From Chloroflexota bacterium (GTDB lineage: Bacteria; Chloroflexota; Limnocylindria; Limnocylindrales; CSP1-4), in assembly GCA_003158495.1 (NCBI GenBank), contig PMJT01000212.1, positions 1-14,105 on the forward strand: a DNA stretch of 14,105 bases. Reading direction: 5' to 3'. Made by a program: the position numbers and the translations under genes. The notes below the pieces were generated by a model. The model was not told the origin of the DNA, did no database searches, and saw only the letters and a program-made list of their open reading frames with translations. This document shows, one piece after another, positions 6,909-13,421 of the stretch; position 1 is the first letter of the stretch; each line of letters starts with the position of its first letter.

Positions 6909-8858
6909 GTGGCTATTCACAGTCCCCGCAGCTTCTGCGGAGGTTGCGGCGCGCCCATCGTTGATGTGACGCAGTCGTCTTGCCCGCGGTGCGGCAACAC
7001 ATCCTCGCGCCTCTTGCCCACGACCGCCCAGGCAGCAACACGAGCGCCAGAGGCCGCCGTCGTTCACGTCACTCGGGCGAGCGCTGGACCTGGCATGCTG
7101 GCCATGGCATCTTCGTTCTTAGGCTTTGCTCTGCTCGAGGTGGTCGGATCGATTCTGATCGCACGATTCGTTCTGCCGGGGCTCATACGAGCTCCTGGCA
7201 CACAAAGTCTGGCCCAGGTCCGCGATCAGATTGCGATGGCCGCCTACGGGGTTACAGCCGCCGCAGGTGCGCTGGCCGCAACCCCCTCGGCATACTCCGC
7301 CCGGCGGCACCACCACGGGTTCTCGACTTGTATCGGCGTCACACTGCTCGGGGTAGTGTGTGCCCTTGTCGGCGGAGTGTACCTAGCGGTCCACGCTAGG
7401 CAGGCGGTCGTGATCGATACGATCGCGACGCACGCCATCGTCGCCACAGTCGCCGTTGTTTTCACCGCCGCCATATTCGCGGTCACCCCCCAGCGACCGA
7501 ACCGGCCACTACGGGCTGTAACTATCGGCGCAATCCTCATCGCATTGCTCGCGCCGGCCTTCGCGCCGCCGCCTACGTTCGCGGCCGGCGGGACCTCGTC
7601 GGCTGGCGACATCGATCCAGATTCCTGCGGCTTTGAGACTATCAATGGCTCACTCGACGCATCGTTGAGCTTGCCTCTCCCTTCCCCACCAGAGCTAATC
7701 TCCGGCTCGGTTGAGGGCGAGGTGGCTTTCGACTTCTCCGCAACGCATCACCCAATCGACAGCGACGGCAATAGCTGGGAGCTGGCCGCTTCAGGCCAGC
7801 TCATGGCCGGGCCGAGCCTGGACCTCGGTGTCCCGGACGTCCTGAGCGTTTCTCTCTCCTCGACTGCCGGTGTGAAGGCAACGAACCACTGGAGCTTCGC
7901 TTCGGAAGCGGACTTGGTTATGGCGGTCACGGCTTCAATGGCCAACTTCGCCTGGCAGAACATGGCCTTTGTGGGACTCTCCTCGCCACCAATCCTGGGG
8001 CCGACCCAAGACCTAATCGGCGAATCGGGACTACCGGCCCCGTCCGAAACCGACTTGGGATTCCTGGGCGAAGTGAAGGTGGACCTCAAGGGTGACTTCA
8101 TGGTGGGATCACTCGACGGGGAGATAGGAGGCCAAGGCGGCGTAAGCCTGGAGATAGACCACCCAACCGCCGACGTGCTCGACCTCTTGGGACAGCAGAA
8201 GATGACGGTTCGGTTCTCTATCGGGCCGCAGGCGAAACTGGACGTCGCCGTGGGTGCCAACGTCGTGCTGCCCCAGGTACCCGGGTCGCTCGGAGTCGGG
8301 TCGGTGGAATCGGGGACGATCGACACATACATCACGGTGGAGCGTGGCCCCAATGGGTTCCAGGCCAGTCAGCTCGGCCTTGAGGCCTCTGGTGATCTGT
8401 CAGGTTCGGCCGGGCCCGAGGCCGGCATTGGCGACGAGCTGATCGGAGCGAGTCTCAAACTTCACGCGGGGATAGGAACCTCCGGTGAGATCAGGAGTCA
8501 GCTAAACAACCTCGACAAGCCCGAAGTTATGGCAGCGCTGCTGACGATGCTTCGCTATGAGATCGGCACGGGCCAAAGCTGGGGCATCAGCGTGGCGCAA
8601 CTGGTCGGTCAGCCCTCTCGCTCTGAACTTGTGACATCAGCGGAGACTCTGTTGAGCAACGGCAGTCTGCAGGCCCTGGCGTATCAGAGCTTATCCGGTG
8701 ACGCCTCCGTGGAACTACGCCTCATTGCCAAGCTCTCGATCGATGCGAAACTGTCGGACAGCGTCCTTGTGTCAGCCTGGTATAGCGGCGGGGATCTCGT
8801 AGTCAGACCGTCCCAGACGTGCACCGCTCAGCCATCAGCCGCCTTGCCTTTGCCGTGA
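6909..8858 (+). CDS. Zinc-ribbon polytopic membrane protein with large exported beta-rich domain
   Basis: The 649-residue product has three parts. A cytosolic zinc ribbon (Cys10, Cys13, Cys25, Cys28; CX2C-X11-CX2C) has the same spacing as in the upstream YccF protein. About five hydrophobic helices follow (roughly 63-92, 108-125, 140-162, 170-192, 202-222). The last ends in a signal-peptide-like stretch AFAPPPTFAAGG with an AxA-like pattern. The remainder (about 226-649) is a long hydrophilic/aliphatic domain of alternating strands rich in Gly, Ser, Leu and Val, probably beta structure, outside the membrane. The only two cysteines in this domain, Cys240 and Cys638, sit at its two ends. The start is GTG 6909, with AGGGGGG at 6894-6900 eight bases upstream. 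I do not recognise the exported domain. The ribbon and membrane part suggest a regulator, anchor or envelope protein; five helices plus an outward C-terminus fits a cytosolic ribbon. Confidence 0.82.
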   Translation: MAIHSPRSFCGGCGAPIVDVTQSSCPRCGNTSSRLLPTTAQAATRAPEAAVVHVTRASAGPGMLAMASSFLGFALLEVVGSILIARFVLPGLIRAPGTQSLAQVRDQIAMAAYGVTAAAGALAATPSAYSARRHHHGFSTCIGVTLLGVVCALVGGVYLAVHARQAVVIDTIATHAIVATVAVVFTAAIFAVTPQRPNRPLRAVTIGAILIALLAPAFAPPPTFAAGGTSSAGDIDPDSCGFETINGSLDASLSLPLPSPPELISGSVEGEVAFDFSATHHPIDSDGNSWELAASGQLMAGPSLDLGVPDVLSVSLSSTAGVKATNHWSFASEADLVMAVTASMANFAWQNMAFVGLSSPPILGPTQDLIGESGLPAPSETDLGFLGEVKVDLKGDFMVGSLDGEIGGQGGVSLEIDHPTADVLDLLGQQKMTVRFSIGPQAKLDVAVGANVVLPQVPGSLGVGSVESGTIDTYITVERGPNGFQASQLGLEASGDLSGSAGPEAGIGDELIGASLKLHAGIGTSGEIRSQLNNLDKPEVMAALLTMLRYEIGTGQSWGISVAQLVGQPSRSELVTSAETLLSNGSLQALAYQSLSGDASVELRLIAKLSIDAKLSDSVLVSAWYSGGDLVVRPSQTCTAQPSAALPLP

Positions 8859-8996
8859 AACGCCCGAGACCACTGTCCAGCGCAACGTGGCCGGTGTATC
8901 TACTAGAGCATCCGCGTTCGCACGTCTAGGCGACGGAGGAAGTCGGGCTGCTTCGGGTGGCGCCTCTTAACCTTGACTTGGTCTTCTCAGGAACTG

Positions 8997-9003
8997 AAAG
9001 GAG
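8997..9003 (+). promoter_or_regulatory. Strong ribosome binding site for the 66-residue CGC protein
   Basis: AAAGGAG lies seven bases before ATG 9011, an ideal Shine-Dalgarno match and spacing. It decides the start in favour of ATG 9011 over the longer in-frame GTG at 8957. Confidence 0.8.
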
Positions 9004-9010
9004 TAGCTCC

Positions 9011-9211
9011 ATGGCCGGCGTCAATTGTGGATGCGCTAAGCAACAGGCCTATGCCGCCCTATGGACCCCTGCAGGCCTAAAGGCGCAGATTCACCTTGAC
9101 GGCAGCGTCGGCTCCGACGGTCCGGACGGCGAAACGCACATCACCTGGCCCTCCAACACCAAGCAGGCGTATGCCAAGCTCATTGCAGCCGGCTGGGTGA
9201 AGCGAGGCTGA
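9011..9211 (+). CDS. Small 66-residue CGC-motif protein, unknown function
   Basis: The protein begins MAGVNCGCAKQQ, with Cys6 and Cys8 as a CGC pair. A strand-like segment (AALWTPAGLKAQIHL), a Gly/Asp turn (SVGSDGPDGE), a second strand-like stretch (THITW) and a C-terminal helix (TKQAYAKLIAAGW) follow. It has no signal peptide or membrane helix. The strong ribosome binding site suggests high translation. Short proteins with an N-terminal CGC or CGxxK start, a beta hairpin and an alanine-rich helix are common among small genes in actinobacteriophage structural regions, so a phage or domesticated-phage origin is possible; this is an impression, not an alignment. No other phage gene is visible nearby. 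It lies 152 bases downstream of the large zinc-ribbon membrane protein gene and is convergent with the HAD gene. Confidence 0.72.
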   Translation: MAGVNCGCAKQQAYAALWTPAGLKAQIHLDGSVGSDGPDGETHITWPSNTKQAYAKLIAAGWVKRG

Positions 9212-9303
9212 TCGCGGCAACTCTATGGGGTCATAGCGCCGGGGAGAACCTGGGTAGGTCGCGCCAGCCCGTATCCCGCCAGCCAAACAGCCGTTTGCCT
9301 CGG

Positions 9304-9951
9304 TCAGGCTTCGGAGATCGGCTCAGCCAGAAGCCGATCCACCCACTCGACCACCGAGCCGGCCGACTCGGACGCGCCAGCCTCGAGGAGATCGTCGGCC
9401 GTGCCTACCATGGAGACGATCCCTATCCCTGGAACGCCGGCCGCGGCGGCCATCCGCATGTCGTCGAGCGCGTCCCCGACGTAGAGGGCATCTTCCGGCT
9501 GAGCGACGCCAGCCAACTCCAGCGCCAGCTGCAGTGGTCGGGGGTGGGGTTTGCCTTCCTCAGTGTCGTCGGCAAAGACGCGCACCCTCAGTAGCTCGTC
9601 GAGGCCGAGCCGTGATAGCGCGGGCTCGATTTCGGCTCGGTCGGCGCCCGTCACGATCCCGAGCGCGTAGCCCGCCGCTGCCAGTCGGGCAAGTGCGTCC
9701 TCGACACCGAGAAACGGCTGCATCGCGTCGCTGTGAAACGTGGTCGCCCAGATTCGGTTCGCCTCCGGGAACCGATCCTCGGGAACCCCGAGGGAGCGGT
9801 ACATCAGGCGCCAGTTCGGGGAAAAGGTCCGTTTGAAGATCCACTCATCGAACGACAGGCCGAAATGCCGGCAGATCGCAGCTTCGGTGTGGAGGATCGC
9901 CGGCATCGAGTCGACGATCGTCCCGTCCCAGTCAAAGAAGATCGCGCGCAT
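9304..9951 (-). CDS. HAD-family phosphatase (phosphoglycolate phosphatase-like)
   Basis: This 215-residue protein has all four HAD motifs. Motif I is FDWDGT with nucleophile Asp7 and acid/base Asp9; motif II is the IVTGAD segment with Thr101; motif III is Lys134 in EEGKPHP; motif IV is YVGDALDD with Asp160 and Asp163/164. The helical insert between motif I and motif II (about residues 15-85) is a C1-type cap, typical of the Gph/PpaX/beta-phosphoglucomutase subgroup. The expected reaction is Mg-dependent hydrolysis of a small phosphate ester in the cytosol; the substrate cannot be read from sequence. ATG 9951 is chosen because MRAIFFDWDGT is the normal family start. The frame remains open upstream to 10170, but those 73 codons show no domain. 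No clear ribosome binding site precedes ATG 9951. The gene follows the FAD oxidase gene after a 235-base gap without visible features, so a shared transcript is possible but uncertain. Confidence 0.9.
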   Translation of the reverse strand: MRAIFFDWDGTIVDSMPAILHTEAAICRHFGLSFDEWIFKRTFSPNWRLMYRSLGVPEDRFPEANRIWATTFHSDAMQPFLGVEDALARLAAAGYALGIVTGADRAEIEPALSRLGLDELLRVRVFADDTEEGKPHPRPLQLALELAGVAQPEDALYVGDALDDMRMAAAAGVPGIGIVSMVGTADDLLEAGASESAGSVVEWVDRLLAEPISEA

Positions 9952-10186
9952 GAGGGCACATCGTACGCGGTTGCCACAGCGTTCCGGGTGCGTTCCCGGG
10001 CTGGTTCGCAGATCAAGCCCCAGTCGATGGCCCGACCTCCCCACGATCAAGCCGTCGGTCGAACGTTCCTGTGCCTCGTCAACCCAGCCCAGGGTAATCG
10101 GAGCTACCGGACCAGAGGCCGAGACATCAAGTAGACCCGCGCGGCCGATATGCTGAGCTGAGACGACCACCCCGGTATTGCGGCGA

Positions 10187-11623
10187 TCAGGCTGGCGTCA
10201 ACGCCGTAGGGATCGGATGAGTGGATCGAATGAGATCTCGCGCATCGTACTGGACCTTGACGCGGCCGAGCCGTTCACACGTCGATGACGAATGGAAATC
10301 AGACACAGTGAAGGATCGCTCGGCGAAGTTGGGGTAGTTCCGCTCCGCCTCCCACGGTGCCAACGCTGTCCGCACGATTGCAGAATGACGCTCCACGGCG
10401 GCGGCCACGTCCCTGTTCGGCACCAGGCTTATCGTGGCGGCCGCGAATCGGGCGTCGAGCGAAGCCAGTGCCCCGTGTTCCGGCGCAGCGTCGAGCAGCG
10501 CGCCCCCCAGGTGGCGCAGCTCGATCGATCGCAGGGGCGATCCTGACCCAGGCCCGGCCGCTTCGACCAGGGCATCGATGGCGGCCGACGGCAGGTCCGC
10601 GAGGAGCCACCCGTCGATGGAGAGCGGCGTCGGGTCGACCGGGTCCATGTGCAGCGCGCCGAGCGCCGTCGGCGGCAACATCGCGAAGGTGTCGATCTCC
10701 GGCCCGCGCTCCCGGAGCGGGCGCAGCAGCTCGATGCCCTCGCTTTCCGTCGTCAGGCACGCCGCCTCGACGAGCACGAACGACCGCCCCCGCAGCCCTT
10801 GGGGGATCCACGGGGCGGGCGGCAGGTTGAGGAGGCGTCCGACCGACGTGACCGAGTCGGGGATGCTCGCGGTCCACGCCTGCCAGACCTTCAGAATCTC
10901 GGCGGCGCGCTCCTGCGGCCAGTACAGCGCGCCCGCGTACAGCTCGTGCACGGGATACAAAGAGAACTCAAGCGCAGTGACGATGCCAAAGCTGCCCCCA
11001 CCGCCGCGGAGAGCCCAGAAGAGGTCGGGCTCGTGCTCTCGGTCGACACGGAGCAGCCGGCCATCGGCGGTCACGACGTCGATGGCGAGGACGCTGTTGC
11101 AGGCCAGACCGTAGCGCCGGGCGAGCCAGCCCAGCCCACCGCCCAGGGTGTAGCCCAGCACACCGATCTCGGACGAAGAGCCAGCCAGGCCGGCGAGGCC
11201 GTGTGCGGCAGCAGCCGTCTGGATCTGACCCCACGTCACTCCGGCCCCGACACGGGCGCGGCGCTGGTCCGCGTCGATGGCCACATCCCGCATCCGGGAC
11301 GGTCTCAGGAGCACTGCATCCTCGATCGTGCCCAGTGGCCCCGCTCCATGTCCCGTACCCTGGGGCGCCACCCGCAGTCTATGGCCGCTGGCGAACGTCA
11401 CGAGCTTGACTATGTCGTCGGGCGTCTCCGGGAAAGCGACGTGCGGGGGACGCTGGGCTGCGGCGAGATTCCACGGCTGGCGGGCCTGATCCCACCCTGC
11501 TTCGGTCTCCGAGACGACGCGCCCCTTGAGCTGTAGCGCCCGGATGTGTTCGATACGCTGTTCGCGCTGCGCATCCTTCGGCGCGGCGATGGCGCGTTGC
11601 ACCCAGTAGGGGGGATGGAGCAT
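10187..11623 (-). CDS. FAD-linked oxidase of the berberine-bridge-enzyme/PCMH family
   Basis: The 478-residue product has the PCMH-type FAD-binding domain in its N-terminal half. VAPQGTGHGAG contains His92, the expected 8-alpha-histidyl FAD attachment residue; GYTLGGGLGW (GGGLG at 161-165) and ALRGGGGSFGIVT (207-213) are the other FAD-contact segments. The C-terminal end has the BBE signature: NYPNF (about 429-433) and then ERLGRVKVQYDARDLIR. The position where bicovalent members carry a cysteine before the GGG loop reads GSSSEIGVLG here, so only the histidyl link is predicted. The reaction is oxidation of an alcohol, sugar or alkaloid-like substrate, usually with oxygen; the substrate is unknown. 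Length is normal. ATG 11623 is chosen over TTG 11644 because AAGGTGG at 11630-11636 lies six bases upstream. No secretion signal is evident. The neighbouring genes do not show a pathway. Confidence 0.9.
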   Translation of the reverse strand: MLHPPYWVQRAIAAPKDAQREQRIEHIRALQLKGRVVSETEAGWDQARQPWNLAAAQRPPHVAFPETPDDIVKLVTFASGHRLRVAPQGTGHGAGPLGTIEDAVLLRPSRMRDVAIDADQRRARVGAGVTWGQIQTAAAAHGLAGLAGSSSEIGVLGYTLGGGLGWLARRYGLACNSVLAIDVVTADGRLLRVDREHEPDLFWALRGGGGSFGIVTALEFSLYPVHELYAGALYWPQERAAEILKVWQAWTASIPDSVTSVGRLLNLPPAPWIPQGLRGRSFVLVEAACLTTESEGIELLRPLRERGPEIDTFAMLPPTALGALHMDPVDPTPLSIDGWLLADLPSAAIDALVEAAGPGSGSPLRSIELRHLGGALLDAAPEHGALASLDARFAAATISLVPNRDVAAAVERHSAIVRTALAPWEAERNYPNFAERSFTVSDFHSSSTCERLGRVKVQYDARDLIRSTHPIPTALTPA

Positions 11624-11629
11624 CGACAG

Positions 11630-11636
11630 CCACCTT
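11630..11636 (-). promoter_or_regulatory. Ribosome binding site of the FAD-linked oxidase gene
   Basis: On the minus strand this reads AAGGTGG, six bases before ATG 11623. It sets that start over the upstream TTG at 11644. Confidence 0.65.
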
Positions 11637-12102
11637 CGACGCAAGCGCGCCTTTCACGAAACGGACTCGCCTTCGGCCCGGTCGAGGCGACGGTGTGCGG
11701 GCCGCCCGAATGGGAACCCGAAGGCTCACGTGCCCCCCAGCCCGTCGGTGGATTGTCGAGTCACCGGTGGTTCGGCGTAACTACCCGTTCCATTCCGGGA
11801 GAGACTACCGTCCCGTTTTCCAGCCTCGCGCTCCGGGCGGCCAGGGGCAACCGTCCCAGACGTCTCGTGGGTGCGCGGCTGACGCCCTTCGGCTAGACAG
11901 TTCCTTCAAGAGGTTCGGAGTCTCGCTGCGGACATTGGCGCGAAGCTGAGCGAGTTCCATCTGCACGCCCGCGATCCAACAAGCACCACGATCGGGCCAT
12001 AGAGTCGTGCTGAGCATGAATGCGGAGTCGAGGGGACATGCGACCGGCATACGAGACCGTCGACCCGACGTGCCGGAGGGTGGTCCGAGGTCGCCTGCCG
12101 AC
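11637..12102. other. Long intergenic stretch without a recognisable gene
   Basis: About 470 bases lie between the FAD oxidase start and the TetR stop, both on the minus strand. Short open frames exist in several directions (for example minus 11805-12050 and plus 11695-11949), but none has a domain, a good ribosome binding site or codon use like the neighbours. An eight-base palindrome CACCGGTG lies at 11762-11769. The stretch should hold the oxidase promoter, but I see no convincing -10/-35 pair, tRNA or terminator. Confidence 0.5.
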
Positions 12103-12729
12103 CTATGACTTGCCCGCCTCCAACTGCGGTCCGATACCCGTGACGAACCGGACCATCAGGTCTGCGGATTCTTCGTCCGTCAGCCCCTCTTTGGCTAGAG
12201 ATCGCCACGTCTCGAATCCGACCGCGTGCCCAATCGCTGCGCGCCTCAAGCGCGCGTCTGAGAGTCCCTGCCAGTCGGCCTCCAGGACCTGGATCGTGCT
12301 CGCCGGAAACGCGGCGATGCCCGGACGGAAGCTTTCCGGGATGGCGGCGATGTCTCGGAGCAGGTTCGTCCTCATCTGTTCGGTAGAGCGGTAATAGGCA
12401 TATAGCTCGCCCAGTGCAACGCCGAGGCGGCGGGCCGGATCGGCGATGCTTGCCCAGGCCGTGGCGTCCGGACGAGGGTTCGCGGCAAGCCAGTCCGAGC
12501 TGCACGCCGTGAATAGCGCCTCTTCATTTGGGAAATGTCGATAGAGCGTCGCCCGTGTGACTCCGGCGAGTTCGGCGATCGCGCTCATCGTCGTGGCGGC
12601 CGGCCCAATCGTCCCGTGGAGTTCCACCGCCGCGTGCGTGATGCGTCCGCGGGTCCGGTCCATGGCCGCTGCGCGGGCCTGGAGGCGGTACGGCCGGCTA
12701 GATTTCGCGAGACGTTTATGTTCAGCCAT
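12103..12729 (-). CDS. TetR/AcrR-family transcriptional regulator
   Basis: The 208-residue protein has a basic N-terminal arm (residues 5-29, with PYRLQARAAAMDRTRGRI) leading into the TetR DNA-binding domain. The helix-turn-helix TTMSAIAELAGVTRATLYRHF lies at about 46-66, followed by the usual PNEEALF. The C-terminal ~130 residues are a helical ligand and dimer domain with no recognisable ligand signature. TetR proteins are mostly repressors released by a small ligand. The gene is divergent from the cupin gene, and a palindrome in the 79-base gap overlaps both predicted promoters, so control of itself and of the cupin gene is the natural reading. ATG 12729 and ATG 12744 are both possible starts without clear ribosome binding sites. 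The longer frame to 12816 would run into the cupin gene and past the predicted transcript start, so it is unlikely. Confidence 0.87.
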   Translation of the reverse strand: MAEHKRLAKSSRPYRLQARAAAMDRTRGRITHAAVELHGTIGPAATTMSAIAELAGVTRATLYRHFPNEEALFTACSSDWLAANPRPDATAWASIADPARRLGVALGELYAYYRSTEQMRTNLLRDIAAIPESFRPGIAAFPASTIQVLEADWQGLSDARLRRAAIGHAVGFETWRSLAKEGLTDEESADLMVRFVTGIGPQLEAGKS

Positions 12730-12786
12730 TGACAGATGAGCCATTCCCGAGTGAGGATCGTCGCGATCACGATACAGCACTGACTC
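12729..12786. promoter_or_regulatory. Divergent TetR/cupin promoter region with candidate operator
   Basis: A perfect palindrome GATCG-TCG-CGATC lies at 12756-12768, and an overlapping ATCGT-N7-ACGAT at 12757-12773. A weaker flanking pair, GAGTGAG (12749-12755) and CTGACTC (12780-12786), matches at six of seven positions. For the cupin gene, TTGACA (12729-12734) and GAGGAT (12753-12758) form a possible -35/-10 pair with an 18-base spacer. For the TetR gene, TATCGT (minus strand, 12774-12769) is a possible -10. The palindrome covers both predicted start regions, as expected for a TetR operator. All elements are seen in the sequence; their function is inferred. Confidence 0.5.
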
Positions 12787-12808
12787 ACGAAGTTCCAGGA
12801 GATCCCCG

Positions 12809-13327
12809 ATGCTCACATTGGCCAGCGCGCACCTCGCCGTGGTCCAGCCTCACGGCCCAGACGCTCCGCTCATCCCCGGCTTGACTGCCTCGACGCGGCT
12901 CACCTCGACCGACACGGGTTTCATTTCGATCGTCGAGCATCTCTTCTCGCCGGGTGTTCTGGTCCCGCCTCACATTCACACCCTCGAGGACGAGATCTCA
13001 TATGTGGTCTCGGGGGAGATCGGCTTCCGATCGAATGGCAAGGAGGTCACGCTCGATGCCGGCGGGTACATCGTCAAGCCGCGCAACGAACTCCACTCCA
13101 TGTGGAACGCCGGCAGCGTTCCCGCTCGAATGATCGAGATCATCAGCCCCGCTGGTTTCGAGAAGTACTTCGTCGAGTTGGCCGAAGCCGTCGCAGTAGC
13201 AGGCGGGCTGCCAGACCCATCGACGATGGGTGCGATCGCGGGGCGGTTCGGGCTTTCCTTCGACCTCGCGGAGGTTCCGGACCTCGTGGCCCGGTACGGC
13301 CTGATCGCGCCCGGCGGGCCCCGATGA
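12809..13327 (+). CDS. Cupin-domain protein
   Basis: This 172-residue single-domain protein has a conserved cupin barrel. Motif 1 is PPHIHTLEDE, with metal ligands His55, His57 and Glu62. Motif 2 is GGYIVKPRNELHSMWNAG, with His96 as fourth ligand, although the usual PxG is PRN. The four-ligand set fits a metal-binding cupin, such as a quercetinase-like dioxygenase or an isomerase; the substrate cannot be told. The C-terminal tail (about 113-172) adds a helical segment FEKYFVELAEAVAVAG. The start ATG 12809 is well supported by AGGAG at 12797-12801, seven bases upstream. It is divergent from the TetR gene and likely its target, possibly in response to the cupin's substrate. It ends 86 bases before the convergent HEAT-repeat gene. 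Confidence 0.88.
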   Translation: MLTLASAHLAVVQPHGPDAPLIPGLTASTRLTSTDTGFISIVEHLFSPGVLVPPHIHTLEDEISYVVSGEIGFRSNGKEVTLDAGGYIVKPRNELHSMWNAGSVPARMIEIISPAGFEKYFVELAEAVAVAGGLPDPSTMGAIAGRFGLSFDLAEVPDLVARYGLIAPGGPR

Positions 13328-13403
13328 CTTCTTTGAACTGACTCCGACTGGGTTGTCGGGCTCCCGGTGTAGCCAGCTCGAGAGATGCCTTGCCAGGTTG
13401 TCC

Positions 13404-13421
13404 CACGATGAAGTCATCGTG
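13404..13421. repeat. Inverted repeat overlapping the HEAT gene stop codon
   Basis: CACGATGA-AG-TCATCGTG is a perfect eight-base inverted repeat with a two-base centre. It lies between the convergent cupin and HEAT-repeat genes and includes the HEAT stop codon at 13414-13416. It could be a bidirectional transcript-end structure, but the two-base centre would open part of the stem and no T-run follows either side. Confidence 0.4.

Noticed and set aside
7748..8353. A 201-codon minus-strand open frame
   Set aside because: It is antisense to the exported domain of the zinc-ribbon protein, has Ser/Thr/Pro-biased composition and no recognisable motif.
9284..9297. CAAAC-AGCC-GTTTG stem between the convergent small gene and HAD gene as a terminator
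   Set aside because: It has only five base pairs, mostly A-T, with no T-run on either strand; too weak to call.
9952..10170. N-terminal extension of the HAD phosphatase by 73 codons
   Set aside because: The frame is open, but the family normally begins right before the DxDGT motif and the extension has no domain or ribosome binding site.
10649..11536. A 295-codon plus-strand open frame, and another at 10434-11114
   Set aside because: Both are antisense to the FAD oxidase, whose full set of flavin and BBE motifs is on the minus strand. Long antisense frames are common in high-GC genes.
11805..12050. An 81-codon minus-strand frame in the long gap
   Set aside because: It has no recognisable motif, no clear ribosome binding site, and neighbouring frames are equally open.
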